A DNA stretch of 64,000 nt from Clostridiales bacterium (GCA_017510605.1 JAFWMQ010000007.1:123981-187980), one strand, 5' to 3'; counted from the stretch's first letter, positions 8,991 to 18,813 are shown. Translations and numbers: made by a program. The notes: generated by a model from the letters alone, not told the origin.

Positions 8991-11240
8991 TCACCCCTGA
9001 CTCATAACATAAGCAAACAGGAATACTACAGGAGAGTTCCAGTAGATGGTTACCTCATTGAGCGAATATGCCTGATCACTGTCTGCATAACAGAGAGCCG
9101 GAGCAGTTCCTGCAAGAACATTAGCTGCAAACGGATCTTCAAGACTCTCGTTGGGACCGCCTGCAACCATTCCCGGAACGGCTTCGCCTGTTGCCACAGA
9201 AGGCCTGTGGTGAGGGGACTTCGGAGACTGTGTACCGAATCCTGTCAGGAAACAGTAACTTGTTGCGTTCGTACCGAGGAGGTAATCAAGCTGGGCTCTT
9301 GCAACATCATCACCTTCGTTGGTCTTCTTTATGGAATCGTAAAGAAGCACATACATAGCATTGTTTGCAATAGTCATGTTGCTTCCCCAAGGATATGTGG
9401 TAAGAGATGCATGATATGGATCTGCAGCAGTAGCAGCTTCAACACCTGAGATACCGCCCATAAAGCTTGAGAGAACAACGTCATAGAACTTGCCTTTTGC
9501 CTTTTCAGCTGATAAGTAAGCATATCCGGAATATGCGCCTACACCCTGCCATCCGAAATCGGCCGCACAAGGAATACCGCTTCCGGCAAGCTCACAGAAT
9601 GCATCATCATACTTTGAATCGCCTGTTGCCTTGAAGAGTTCCGCATAAGCCCAGAGTCTCTCATCGGCATCAGTTGTATCAGGATATTCTCCCGTAACGA
9701 TTCCGTCAGGATTAACCGCGCCTTCGAAGTCAGGATTTGCATCCAGATATTCCGCAGCCAGTATAGCTGCATCAAGACATTTCGCTGCATATTCAGGATC
9801 GATATCGGCATATACATAAGATGCCATAGCCATTACTGCGGCAAAGTCACCTGTTGCTGTTGTTGATACAGGAGTAACTATCAGCTGTTCAGTCTCATTT
9901 TCCGGCATTACAAAGAGCGGGAAACCCTCGCAGGTAACCTTATGGTAAACACCGCCGTCGGGTGCCTGCATCTTGAAAAGCCAGTCAAGCTCGAACTTAA
10001 CCTCATCAAGGATATCCGGTATACCGTTGCCTGACTCGGGAATATTGAGAGCATCATCAAATGCTGAAGGATAGAGAGCGTACGCAAGCATGAGGTCAGC
10101 TGCAGCTTTTGCACCTGTAACAACATATCTTCCATAGTCACCTGCATCATGCCAGCCGCCTGATACATCGATGGTCTCATCTGTACCGTAGATCACGGCC
10201 TCACCGGTATGACACTCGGGGTGAGCAAATGTTCCAGCAAGCGATTCATCAAGTTCCACGCCGCATCTTTGCAGATAGAACATGCGGAGTGTTGCTTTGA
10301 AAGCTTCATCATAAACTTTATCGGCGATCTTGAATTCAAAAGATTCACACTCACCTGAAACGATCTTGTATGTACCGGGAGTTGTAACACTTGAGAAATC
10401 GAATCTTGCTTCATCCCTGCCCGTTGCATTATCGAATGAAGCTGCTTCCACACTGCCTTCATATACACTGTTTCCTGTTGCAACATCAACAACAGAAGCA
10501 GTAGATGCGATGGCATCACCATTTAAGACTGCAACCTTATATGCATTAGGAAGATAACCGACCTGGTTGATATTGATCTCCTTGCTTATTGCGCCTCCGA
10601 TGCCGGCACCTTCTACATAGCCTGAATCATCAACGCACTGAAGATCGAAATTATCGAAGCAGATCGTATGCTCTTTAATCTTATCATTAGTCTCGAATTT
10701 ACCCATATTGAAACAAAGACGCGGCGCAGGATCACTCGCTTCCTCCATAGTGAATACGATATCGAAATGCTGCATTTCGGGAGTTGCATGGATAACCTCT
10801 TCCATGTATTCGTGATAGTCACTTCCGTTGATCTGGATCCTGCAGGCAAGATCACGTTCTACCGAAGAACTGCAGTCAAACTGGATCTCATACTGACAAT
10901 TCTGATATAACTCAAATCCGTCATAATAGATCTGGCAGGAATGCATTTTAATTCCGAGCATCTTACAGTCAAACTGAAGCTGTCCGTCAGCATTAACTCC
11001 CAGCAAACCGTCGCCGCCTTCAAAATAAGTAAACCACGCGTGATCCTTATTTGCGAAATCGCCATTTTCGATCATGTTAAATCCCATGAGCGGATGCTCA
11101 TCTTCAGTCGGTTCGGTCGTTTCCTCAATAGAAGTCTCTGTACCCGAAGTCTCTGACTCCGTAGGTTCAGTCTTAGTGCAAGATGCCATGCTAACGAGCA
11201 TAGCGCCTGTCAAAACCACACTAATGATTTTCTTCTTCAT
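8991..11240 (-). CDS. Glycoside hydrolase family 9 endoglucanase, lipoprotein
   Basis: Cellulase of 749 residues. A lipoprotein signal ends at C21 (LVSMASC) and is followed by a Thr/Glu-rich linker to about residue 50. Residues about 55-210 (NMIENGDFANKDHAWFTYFE onward) look like a CBM4/9-type beta-sandwich; about 220-310 is the CelD-type Ig-like domain (ININQVGYLPNAYKVAVL). The GH9 domain follows, with the base aspartates in SGGWHDAGDYGRYV (about 361), the substrate histidine region SPHHRPS and the acid glutamate in SLNEVTIYWN (about 727). No dockerin or sortase signal is visible: it is tethered by lipid to the cell surface. The nitroreductase gene follows by 9 bases. Confidence 0.94.
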   Translation of the reverse strand: MKKKIISVVLTGAMLVSMASCTKTEPTESETSGTETSIEETTEPTEDEHPLMGFNMIENGDFANKDHAWFTYFEGGDGLLGVNADGQLQFDCKMLGIKMHSCQIYYDGFELYQNCQYEIQFDCSSSVERDLACRIQINGSDYHEYMEEVIHATPEMQHFDIVFTMEEASDPAPRLCFNMGKFETNDKIKEHTICFDNFDLQCVDDSGYVEGAGIGGAISKEININQVGYLPNAYKVAVLNGDAIASTASVVDVATGNSVYEGSVEAASFDNATGRDEARFDFSSVTTPGTYKIVSGECESFEFKIADKVYDEAFKATLRMFYLQRCGVELDESLAGTFAHPECHTGEAVIYGTDETIDVSGGWHDAGDYGRYVVTGAKAAADLMLAYALYPSAFDDALNIPESGNGIPDILDEVKFELDWLFKMQAPDGGVYHKVTCEGFPLFVMPENETEQLIVTPVSTTATGDFAAVMAMASYVYADIDPEYAAKCLDAAILAAEYLDANPDFEGAVNPDGIVTGEYPDTTDADERLWAYAELFKATGDSKYDDAFCELAGSGIPCAADFGWQGVGAYSGYAYLSAEKAKGKFYDVVLSSFMGGISGVEAATAADPYHASLTTYPWGSNMTIANNAMYVLLYDSIKKTNEGDDVARAQLDYLLGTNATSYCFLTGFGTQSPKSPHHRPSVATGEAVPGMVAGGPNESLEDPFAANVLAGTAPALCYADSDQAYSLNEVTIYWNSPVVFLFAYVMSQG

Positions 11241-11335
11241 ATCATTGCCTCCGAATATGGATTGTCTTCATAACAAAGCGATTATATCATCACGGGTTGG
11301 CAAATAATATCAAATTATATTAGTGTTTGTTATTA

Positions 11336-12631
11336 TCATTTATTAATATAGGCACCATGCGTTCCGACATATACGAATTTATCAGGATCACCGGATGCAA
11401 AAGTATGCTTATATCCTTTACCGGATTCAAGCCGTTCTTCTTCAACCGTATAGTATAAAAGCTGCTTCGTTCCCGGTTCAGGAGCAGTAAAATCCTTGTA
11501 AATGACTTTATTGAATGCTTCGTCTGTATAAGAAATGACCTCACCGTCAGGAGTAACTTCTTTTGTGGCAACAACACCTATCTCATAATACCATTCAGAA
11601 GTAACAGCCATCTTATCCAGATAGAGCGATTGGATATCATCATCTGTTACCCGGATGAGTTTGTTTTCCTCATCACCGTTTATCTTATCGATAACAGGAT
11701 TCCATTCCGTCTCTACGGTCATACCTGCGGCCGCGCCGCTCTTAACATATATTCCCAGTACTACAGCAGCTGCAATGCAGGCAAGAGCCATAAACACCTG
11801 GAATACAATCGCTCCGGGATGTTTCATGACCGGCGATGCTATATTCTCCGGATGCTTCGGATCGACGCGGATCTGTAAGTTCTGTCCTAAAGCAATATCC
11901 GAATCCTGTTTGGAGACAAATTCATCCCAGACAGCCTCATACTGAACACCGCCATATGAATATCTGAACAAAGGAGATGTGTTAATAAACGTGAATCTTC
12001 TCTGATTAGACCCTTCCTCTCTGTTGACATAACGCACATATCCTGCGCAGGTTGCATTGATCTCTTCGGTATAAATAAACTTGTCCGAAAATGCTTTCAT
12101 GACAGTGATCAATAACAGTGCAATCCCCGCCAATCCGAATACCATGACAAAGATCAGGAGAAATAATACCGCTCCGGGAAAATGCGACCTGAACAGAGTC
12201 AGAAGTCCGATCGATAAAGAAGCCAGCGCAATACAGGCACCAATGACCCTGTTCATAATGGCTTTGCTCGTGGATTCTACAACTTCGCCCCTCCCGGTAA
12301 CGATCATTGAGATGCCCGCATACATGAAAACCGCGCATGCAATATATCCGAATATCACGAGCTGCTTAAATATCAGCGAAACAACTAAGGCCGCGAAAAC
12401 GATCATCACGAGAACGGCAATGATAATGCCCTGCTTTCTCCTGCGTTCCTGTTCTTCAACGGTACCGGGTTCTTTTACACCGTAGAACTTCGCGTTTATA
12501 TCGCGAATGTCCGTTGAGAGCATGCTCCTGCAGAGCTCATCATACTCTTCGACGAACCTGTAATACTCATCCTGACTGAGGTACTGCTCCTCATTAAACT
12601 TCCACCGGGGGTTATCTTTATTGTAAAACAT
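11336..12631 (-). CDS. DUF3592-like membrane protein
   Basis: Hypothetical 431-residue protein. A charged N-terminal cytoplasmic part (about 1-65) is followed by two hydrophobic hairpins (about 68-125 and 130-185), a soluble region, a further membrane segment near 285-305 and a soluble C-terminus. The stretch CAGYVRYVNRE ... FRYSYGGVQYEA ... LQIRVDPKHPENI resembles the DUF3592 module found in many bacterial membrane proteins. I chose the ATG at 12631; a TTG two codons upstream is possible. Function is unknown. No gene is close upstream, so it is probably monocistronic. Confidence 0.7.
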   Translation of the reverse strand: MFYNKDNPRWKFNEEQYLSQDEYYRFVEEYDELCRSMLSTDIRDINAKFYGVKEPGTVEEQERRRKQGIIIAVLVMIVFAALVVSLIFKQLVIFGYIACAVFMYAGISMIVTGRGEVVESTSKAIMNRVIGACIALASLSIGLLTLFRSHFPGAVLFLLIFVMVFGLAGIALLLITVMKAFSDKFIYTEEINATCAGYVRYVNREEGSNQRRFTFINTSPLFRYSYGGVQYEAVWDEFVSKQDSDIALGQNLQIRVDPKHPENIASPVMKHPGAIVFQVFMALACIAAAVVLGIYVKSGAAAGMTVETEWNPVIDKINGDEENKLIRVTDDDIQSLYLDKMAVTSEWYYEIGVVATKEVTPDGEVISYTDEAFNKVIYKDFTAPEPGTKQLLYYTVEEERLESGKGYKHTFASGDPDKFVYVGTHGAYINK

Positions 12632-12686
12632 ATTCAAATCTCATTAATCCTCAAAAAATTATAACATGTTTTGCGAATTATAAGGA

Positions 12687-12726
12687 AATAAAAAAATCCG
12701 TAAACTTCCAATTGGAAATCTACGGA
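12687..12726 (-). terminator. Terminator after tRNA-Gln
   Basis: On the minus strand TCCGTA (12726-12721) pairs with TACGGA (12702-12697), with an inner TTTCCAATTGGAA palindrome, followed directly by TTTTTTATTTCC. It begins five bases after the tRNA CCA end. Confidence 0.85.
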
Positions 12727-12730
12727 CTTA

Positions 12731-12804
12731 TGGCTGCCGAACAAGGATTCGAACCTTGACAAACGGTGTCAGAGACCGGTGTGCTACCGTTACACAATTC
12801 GGCA
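12731..12804 (-). tRNA. tRNA-Gln (anticodon CUG)
   Basis: Read on the minus strand this 74-base gene has a complete cloverleaf: acceptor TGCCGAA pairing with TTCGGCA, D arm GTGT...GCAC with AACGGTAG loop, anticodon loop CTCTGAC giving CTG, and T arm CAAGG-TTCGAAT-CCTTG. The 3' CCA is encoded. The anticodon stem has one terminal mismatch (C27/T43). A rho-independent terminator follows at once, so the tRNA is transcribed alone. Confidence 0.92.
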
Positions 12805-12949
12805 TTGTGTTTTACAACTCACGAATTATAGCAAAGCCATTTACGAAAATCAATATAAGATTCATCATTGGGTTTAGTTTACCGGTAACATCACCCATAG
12901 TGTCGGGAATTTGTATTTTAGAAAACAGCGCAACACCATATTAAGAGAC

Positions 12950-13549
12950 CTATCCGTTTACAGGTTCCAAAGGCGGCATTGCTCCGAGTTCCGTCAATTT
13001 CTGACGGACTTTGCCCATATCCTCATAGATCGGCATTTTGTTCGCGGGATTCCTGAGAGCATAAGCAGGATGATATGTGGTCATGATATAGTAGCCGTTC
13101 TTCTCGATAAAAACTCCTCTTACATCATGCATAACGGGCTTTGAACCGAAGAAGCCCTCATAGGCTGTCGATCCGCAAAGAAGAATAACCTTCGGTCTTA
13201 CAAGCATAAACTGCTCAGCAAGAAGCGGCTTGCATGCATGGATTTCTTCAGGTGTAGGGCGCCTGTTTTGGGGAGGTCTGCACTTAGCTATATTACATAT
13301 ATGATAATCATTATCAGTAAAACCATAACTTCCCAGAAGATTCTGAAGGAGCTGTCCGGATCTGCCGACAAAAGGCATTCCCCGGATATCCTCGCTCTCG
13401 CCGGGGGCTTCACCTATTATCATCAAAGGAGCCTTTCTGCTGCCCCTGTATATAACGACATTAGTTGCTCCGTCTCTCAGGCCACAGTTACTGCAATTCC
13501 TGCATCTGGTCTCAAAAGCATACCACTTCTCATCAAAATCGTTCGCCAT
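12950..13549 (-). CDS. Type 4 uracil-DNA glycosylase (Fe-S)
   Basis: Removes uracil from DNA. The N-terminal CRNCSNCGLRDG supplies iron-sulfur cysteines (residues 14, 17, 20) and GEAPGESEDIRGMPFVGRSG is the active-site motif A of UDG families 4/5 (GEAPGxxEDxxGxPFVG). A further cysteine lies in CNIAKCRPPQNRRPTPEE, completing the cluster, and TYHPAYALR near the C-terminus is motif B (HPxxxLR). Length 199 residues is usual. It starts 9 bases after the Smr gene and is probably co-transcribed with it. Confidence 0.94.
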   Translation of the reverse strand: MANDFDEKWYAFETRCRNCSNCGLRDGATNVVIYRGSRKAPLMIIGEAPGESEDIRGMPFVGRSGQLLQNLLGSYGFTDNDYHICNIAKCRPPQNRRPTPEEIHACKPLLAEQFMLVRPKVILLCGSTAYEGFFGSKPVMHDVRGVFIEKNGYYIMTTYHPAYALRNPANKMPIYEDMGKVRQKLTELGAMPPLEPVNG

Positions 13550-13558
13550 ATATACCTC

Positions 13559-13897
13559 TTATTTGAACATGATCACTGTGATCCCGTCGTTCTGCCTGCC
13601 CCAGTCACGATCCCTGCTGACAGCAGGATGCTTTGCATTCATATCACGGCCTGCGCTTGAGAAAGGTCCGAAATCCTCCCCGGGACAGTATGATCTGATC
13701 ATTCCGCGTGCTATATACTTACGAAGTTCCATTCCCAAGGCCTGTTTTATAGCACCGCCGGTACCCGAGGAACCATACCCGTGAACTATCTTGGCGAATG
13801 GCTGTCCTGTCGCCCTCGCACGATATATTCCATTCTGCAGTTTGGTCATCGCCTGTTGGACAGTCGGATGTCCCTGTTCGATGTTGATTATCTCCAT
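13559..13897 (-). CDS. Small Smr-domain protein
   Basis: A 112-residue stand-alone Smr (small MutS-related) domain, a fold associated with nuclease activity on RNA or DNA. The motif KIVHGYGSSGTGGAIKQAL (about 39-57) is the Smr core, related to VHGxGxGxLR. The first conserved motif, LDLHG in longer relatives, is replaced here by INIEQGHPTVQQA. Such short proteins have been called Smr-like proteins of unknown target. It precedes the UDG gene by 9 bases and is divergent from the RsuA-type gene. Confidence 0.8.
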   Translation of the reverse strand: MEIINIEQGHPTVQQAMTKLQNGIYRARATGQPFAKIVHGYGSSGTGGAIKQALGMELRKYIARGMIRSYCPGEDFGPFSSAGRDMNAKHPAVSRDRDWGRQNDGITVIMFK

Positions 13898-13949
13898 TGG
13901 TTTCCTCTCATAATTCTATTCAATTATACATTAAGAGTATAATAATCCT

Positions 13950-14696
13950 ATGAGACTGGACAGACTTCTTGCAAACAGCGGCTTAGGCACCAGATCCCGG
14001 GTCAGGGATATGATCACTCACGGATACGTCAGCGTAAACGGCGTAATTGTTAATGATCCTTCTTTACACATAAATGAGTCTGATAATGTAGAAGTTAACG
14101 GCAGCCCTGTTAACTGCCAGAGCAGGCTTTACTATCTTTTTGACAAACCGGACGGAGTCCTCACTGCGATGGAAGATAAACGTCTTCCCTGCATAGCAGA
14201 TTACATACCGTCAGAACTGAAGTCAAAGAAACTGTCTCCCGTCGGCCGTCTTGATTACCATACTTCCGGGCTTCTGATAATTACCAACGACGGTGAACTG
14301 TCCCACCGTCTGCAGTCTCCAAAATATAATGTTCCCAAAGTATACCTTGTATCATTTAAAGGAGCGGAATGGACTGATGATGAGATAAAAACCGTCACTT
14401 CCGGTTTTACCATTCGTGACAAAGGTTACAGTGAGCAGATCGCTCCTGCCGCACTTGAGATCCTTGATCATTCCGGAAACGGAACCGGCCGTGCCCTTCT
14501 TACCCTTCATGAGGGAAAGACACATGAAGTAAGAAGGATATTCGCACACTTTAACAAGGAAGTAGTTGAACTTCGGAGAATTGAGCTTGCAGGCGTAAAA
14601 CTAAATGAGAATCTTGATTCCTGCGGTTTATTGAGACCTCTTACAAATGAGGAGCTGAGTCTTCTTTTCGAGGCTGCGGGAATGACTGCCGGTTAA
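13950..14696 (+). CDS. RsuA/RluB-family pseudouridine synthase
   Basis: Modifies 16S or 23S rRNA. Residues 1-60 form the S4 RNA-binding domain (MRLDRLLANSGLGTRSRVRDMI...VSVNGVIVND). The catalytic aspartate is in GRLDYHTSGLLIITNDGELSHRL, and HEVRRIFAHFNKEVVELRRIELAGV is the second family block. At 248 residues it matches 16S RsuA-type enzymes (position 516), although RluB-type action is possible. It is transcribed alone on the plus strand, and its stop overlaps by 4 bases the stop of the convergent gene at 14693. Confidence 0.92.
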   Translation: MRLDRLLANSGLGTRSRVRDMITHGYVSVNGVIVNDPSLHINESDNVEVNGSPVNCQSRLYYLFDKPDGVLTAMEDKRLPCIADYIPSELKSKKLSPVGRLDYHTSGLLIITNDGELSHRLQSPKYNVPKVYLVSFKGAEWTDDEIKTVTSGFTIRDKGYSEQIAPAALEILDHSGNGTGRALLTLHEGKTHEVRRIFAHFNKEVVELRRIELAGVKLNENLDSCGLLRPLTNEELSLLFEAAGMTAG

Positions 14697-16069
14697 GCGA
14701 AAGCCGCGTTAAGGATCGTGGTAATTACCAATACTGTCTGATCGTCATTATTGCTGTTCATGCACTGCCCGAAGACCAGCGTTGTAGTTCTTGACATCCA
14801 CTTAGCTTCAACACCGAGCTTTGTTGCTATCGCTGAATCTTTTATCTCTATACCTATCAACACAGGGACATCGGAAAAAGTTGACGGATCCTCTATCTCC
14901 TCGTCACCGATCCCGTTTTCAAGATAAAGCCTGTTAGTATATTCCACGGCTTCCTGTTCAGTCATATAGACCGGCTCAACACCTGCTTTTGCTTCATCAG
15001 TAAGTCCATCCATGATCCTGTCATAAAGAGGACCGAGATCTTTAAAAGTGGAAAAATAATATCCATAAGATTCCTTGTCGGATATCAGGACATCAGGATT
15101 CGTATAGAACATGGCATTAAATGTCTCATTGCCGTATTCCTGTGCGGGAATATTCTGATCGTTGGGCACAACAACATCAGCTACTCCGATATAAGGTCTT
15201 TTAATCCCATTAGCTACCAGTGCCTCACGCATATAAGTATCGTCAAGATACATATGCCCGAAAACAACAATCGAACAGCCGCTCCTGGTATTCGTGGCTA
15301 CAGCGATAATTACTAATAAAGCAGAAACGGCAACTACTATGCCGAGCAGAAAATTTTTCCAGTTATAGTGAATTATATTCTGCCAGTCGCTTTTATACCT
15401 GCCGAAATACATCGGCTCGGAATCATGCTTTATTTTCTCCTCTGCCCTGCGGTCACGTCTTCCTGAAGCTATGTCATATATCTCGGATATCTCGTCATCC
15501 TTCTTTTTGGATTCGGGATCATCCTTGCCTCTGTAATGCTTCGACATCTGCCAGAAACGGTCATCTATCGCTTTGATATCCGCTTCTTTTTCAAGCCCCA
15601 TATAAGCCAAAGCTTCCTCACGTGTCATCGAGGAAAGATCGCCGTCAGAAGATTCATGTTTGGGAACATCATTATTATAAGATAATCCCTCTGATTCCAT
15701 TTTAGTTTTGCCTTCTTCGTAACTCTTGCAGACTATGGTCTTAAATCTGTCTTCACAAAAAGCGTTGCATTTCCCGACGATATCCAAACCGCAGCTGTCA
15801 ATGAGTATCAATACCTCAAGGCCATTCTTCTTAAGGTTGGAGAGAAGTATCTTTTTGCTCCAGTTAATATCGCTCTCACTGAGCTCAAGATCAGCCCCGA
15901 AATCCACAGCCATGATCTTACATGAATGTCTTAAAACCATATCTGCAGCATGCATCATCGGAGTCCTGAAATCATCTCTGATAACTTTGCCCTTCAATAC
16001 AACAAGGACGATATCATCGTCCTTCCTGTACTCAACATTTATAAATTCCGAATCGAATACTTCGTTCAT
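14693..16069 (-). CDS. Single-span membrane protein with STAS-like and degenerate J-domain segments
   Basis: Hypothetical 458-residue protein. Residues about 1-120 alternate strands and helices in a STAS-like pattern (VVLKGKVIRDDFRTPMMHAA, IMAVDFGADLELSESDINW). Residues about 148-205 (REEALAYMGLEKEADIKAID, then KDDEISEIYDIASG) resemble a DnaJ J-domain, but the HPD tripeptide is missing. A basic stretch precedes one membrane span (about 235-258, FLLGIVVAVSALLVIIAVAT), and the C-terminal about 200 residues are extracytoplasmic. It lies 12 bases after the GH3 gene, so the two may share a transcript. Function unknown. Confidence 0.6.
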   Translation of the reverse strand: MNEVFDSEFINVEYRKDDDIVLVVLKGKVIRDDFRTPMMHAADMVLRHSCKIMAVDFGADLELSESDINWSKKILLSNLKKNGLEVLILIDSCGLDIVGKCNAFCEDRFKTIVCKSYEEGKTKMESEGLSYNNDVPKHESSDGDLSSMTREEALAYMGLEKEADIKAIDDRFWQMSKHYRGKDDPESKKKDDEISEIYDIASGRRDRRAEEKIKHDSEPMYFGRYKSDWQNIIHYNWKNFLLGIVVAVSALLVIIAVATNTRSGCSIVVFGHMYLDDTYMREALVANGIKRPYIGVADVVVPNDQNIPAQEYGNETFNAMFYTNPDVLISDKESYGYYFSTFKDLGPLYDRIMDGLTDEAKAGVEPVYMTEQEAVEYTNRLYLENGIGDEEIEDPSTFSDVPVLIGIEIKDSAIATKLGVEAKWMSRTTTLVFGQCMNSNNDDQTVLVITTILNAAFA

Positions 16070-16081
16070 CTTTCCCCTGTA

Positions 16082-18655
16082 TTACAGGCACTTCATAATC
16101 AAGCGGACTACATTCATGGCAGCTGTCTGAACATCACTTAAAGTAAGTCTGCCTGTATGAACTGCCGTAACTATATCTTTTGCATTCTTAGCACATCCGG
16201 GCATCTGCATATCACACCCGGCATAAACACATAATCTGGAGAATGCCGGAGGATACTTGAGGTTCTTCTCGTCATAACCCAGAAATTCAACATCTTCAAA
16301 CGAAGAGAACCAGTCGGTCATAACAGCACCCTCATAATCCCATTCATCTCTCAGAACATTCTGGAGAAGTTCATAATTGTTTGCGGTATGGATTCCGTTA
16401 AGGAGGTTATATGAAGCCATTACGCAGAACGGCTGTGCAAGTTTTACTGCTATCTCAAATCCTCTCAGATACATGTCGCGCAAAGCTCTGACAGATACAT
16501 GGGAATTGCTGAACATTCTGTTATCTTCCTGATTGTTGCAGGCAAAATGCTTGATCGTTACGCCCTTGCCGTCGATGGACTGAACGCCTTTAGTATCAGC
16601 AGCTGCACAAAGACCGGTTACCAAAGGATCTTCGGAATAGTATTCAAAGTTTCTTCCGCACAAAGGATTTCTGTGAATATTCATTCCGGGAGCAAGCCAG
16701 AGGTGCACTCCGAATTCTTCCATCTCTTCACCTACCAAACGTCCGAGCTGCTCAACGAGATCCAGGTTCCAGCTTGAAGCAAGTGCTGTTGCAACCGGGA
16801 TCATGGTGCAATACTGATAGTAGTCAATTGCATCTTCCGGAGTATCTTCCGGGAACGGATTATTTATGAGACCGAAGATCTCTCCGCCTCTTAACAGATC
16901 GCCGTTCTTTGTAGCCTTGAAGTGAGGCTGGAGTCTCAGTCCGGCAGGACCGTCAGCCATTACAAGCGGCGGGATCCTTCTCCTTGATTCAAAGAGTGAT
17001 GTAGTCTCTGCAGCTGCACCGGGAACGTGCATAGCCGAAGAAAAAACTATGTCTTCAAAACCTTCTTTTATATAGTTGCCGACAATGAGTTCTGAAAGTT
17101 CTTCCAGTGAGAACTGTGCGATAAACTCAGCTATGCCTGCATTGCGTCCGATTACGGAACCTAGTGTAAGGACCTCTTTTTCCCTCTCATCAAGATGGGT
17201 CTCACTAACACCTCTGTATCTTATGATGCTTCTTCTGATATGGTAAAGATCAAGCGTAAATCTTCTTTCGCAACTTGCAAGCTGTGCCTCATCGACAGCA
17301 CTGTGAATTGCTTTGCCCGTTCCGGGGTTCCTCATATCCTCAAAAAGATATCTGGCATCGTCTTCGAGTATCCTGTCAAATTTCTCTTTTATTACAGTCT
17401 CAGGAACTGTCACTACTGCTTCGATCTTTGTCTCACGCGAACTGGTACCGACTCTGATAATGTAGTCACCTTCGGGAATGACTTTTGCAGGATAGTTGTC
17501 ATCAAAGCAGCAGAAATTCTCGATCGTGAATGAGACTTCAACGTTAACGCTCTCACCCGGATAGATGAGATCGGTCTTTGCATAGCCTGCAAGCTCCTGA
17601 TAAGGTCTGTCGATATGACCCTCGGGAGCAGAGAAATAGATCTGTATAACCTGCTTGCCGGCAAACTCAGTTCCGGTATTGGTAACCCTGACCCAGATCT
17701 TTATATCTGTGCCTTCCTGGGTAACACTCAGGACTTCGTTAGAAAAAGTCGTATATGACTTTCCGTATCCGAACGGATATAAAGGCACGATGCCGAACGA
17801 ATCAAAATATCTGTATCCTACGTAAATGCCTTCTCTATAGAACTCATCATCCGTATCTCCGTCAAGGCTGGAGAATTCATTAGCGCAAGGATAGTCTTCA
17901 TAAGTTTTTGCCCATGTATCAACGAGTTTTCCCGAGGGATTTGTCTTACCCGTTATACAATCCGCAACGATGTATCCCGTAAGGTTGCCGACCTGTCCTA
18001 CAAGAAGTATTGCATTGATACCCAGACGGTGCTTAAGTTGGGACATATCGATCACGCCGCCGACATTGAGAAGAACAATAGTCTTATCGAAGTGATGTGT
18101 CAGGAAATCAATATTGGCATTCTCCTCATCAGTCAGATAATAATCACCCTTTGTAGGCGTTCTGTCCCTTCCTTCGGTGGAATCACGTGAGATCACAAAA
18201 ACAGCGGTGTCGCACAGAGCTTCAGAGTAATCGTCTTCAGTGATCAACGGCATCTTGGGAGCTTCGAAAGCCATCTCGAAATATACGCTTGTCGCGGGGA
18301 CACCGCGCTCTTTTGCGATGCTCTCAACCTTATCTATATAAACCTTAAGGCTTGTATTGAAAATATCATCATATCTGTCGAGCCAGCCCTTTGAGGCAAT
18401 TTCAAATCCTGCATCTTCAAGGCCGTCACAAATCGACACGTTATTTCTGGTATTAACTTCACCGGAACCGCCGCCGCCTTTTACAGTATGTCTAGCGCCA
18501 TTACCAAAGAGAGCTATTCTTCCGGGATTCCTGACAGGAAGTGTTCCGTCATTTTCAAGCAAAACCATGCATTCACTTGCAAGTTCTCTTACAGTATTAG
18601 AGTGTCTGATTTCCATTTCGGTAACCGAATCAGTGGTCTTTGCGAGAAAATCCAT
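16082..18655 (-). CDS. Glycoside hydrolase family 3 beta-glycosidase, swapped domain order
   Basis: Probably a cytoplasmic beta-glucosidase, since no signal peptide is seen. The order is inverted relative to most GH3 enzymes: residues about 15-270 are the C-terminal alpha/beta sandwich (ECMVLLENDGTLPV, GGGGSGEV), about 310-400 a fibronectin III-like domain, and the (beta/alpha)8 catalytic domain comes last (about 530-850) with LAPGMNIHRNPLCGRNFEYYSEDP split motif, KHFACNNQE and the nucleophile Asp in GAVMTDWF (about residue 780). This permutation is known from Butyrivibrio and Ruminococcus enzymes. The ATG at 18655 with AAGGAG upstream is preferred over 18685. Confidence 0.93.
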   Translation of the reverse strand: MDFLAKTTDSVTEMEIRHSNTVRELASECMVLLENDGTLPVRNPGRIALFGNGARHTVKGGGGSGEVNTRNNVSICDGLEDAGFEIASKGWLDRYDDIFNTSLKVYIDKVESIAKERGVPATSVYFEMAFEAPKMPLITEDDYSEALCDTAVFVISRDSTEGRDRTPTKGDYYLTDEENANIDFLTHHFDKTIVLLNVGGVIDMSQLKHRLGINAILLVGQVGNLTGYIVADCITGKTNPSGKLVDTWAKTYEDYPCANEFSSLDGDTDDEFYREGIYVGYRYFDSFGIVPLYPFGYGKSYTTFSNEVLSVTQEGTDIKIWVRVTNTGTEFAGKQVIQIYFSAPEGHIDRPYQELAGYAKTDLIYPGESVNVEVSFTIENFCCFDDNYPAKVIPEGDYIIRVGTSSRETKIEAVVTVPETVIKEKFDRILEDDARYLFEDMRNPGTGKAIHSAVDEAQLASCERRFTLDLYHIRRSIIRYRGVSETHLDEREKEVLTLGSVIGRNAGIAEFIAQFSLEELSELIVGNYIKEGFEDIVFSSAMHVPGAAAETTSLFESRRRIPPLVMADGPAGLRLQPHFKATKNGDLLRGGEIFGLINNPFPEDTPEDAIDYYQYCTMIPVATALASSWNLDLVEQLGRLVGEEMEEFGVHLWLAPGMNIHRNPLCGRNFEYYSEDPLVTGLCAAADTKGVQSIDGKGVTIKHFACNNQEDNRMFSNSHVSVRALRDMYLRGFEIAVKLAQPFCVMASYNLLNGIHTANNYELLQNVLRDEWDYEGAVMTDWFSSFEDVEFLGYDEKNLKYPPAFSRLCVYAGCDMQMPGCAKNAKDIVTAVHTGRLTLSDVQTAAMNVVRLIMKCL

Positions 18656-18762
18656 AAAACTCTCCTTCCATATGGCCGCCGGCATGAGCCGACTATACTA
18701 TCCAAGTTTACACCAGGATATTATATTATAAAAAGCGAGTTATACAAAATTACAAGTTTGTG

Positions 18763-18787
18763 ATAAAAAAAGCCCCTAAAAGGCTTT
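18763..18787 (-). terminator. Terminator after the NlpC/P60-like gene
   Basis: On the minus strand AAAGCC (18787-18782) pairs with GGCTTT (18774-18769), followed by TTTTTTATC. It lies 27 bases after the stop codon at 18814. Confidence 0.75.
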
Positions 18788-18813
18788 ATGAATCGAAAAA
18801 GCCGGCCGGAAAA

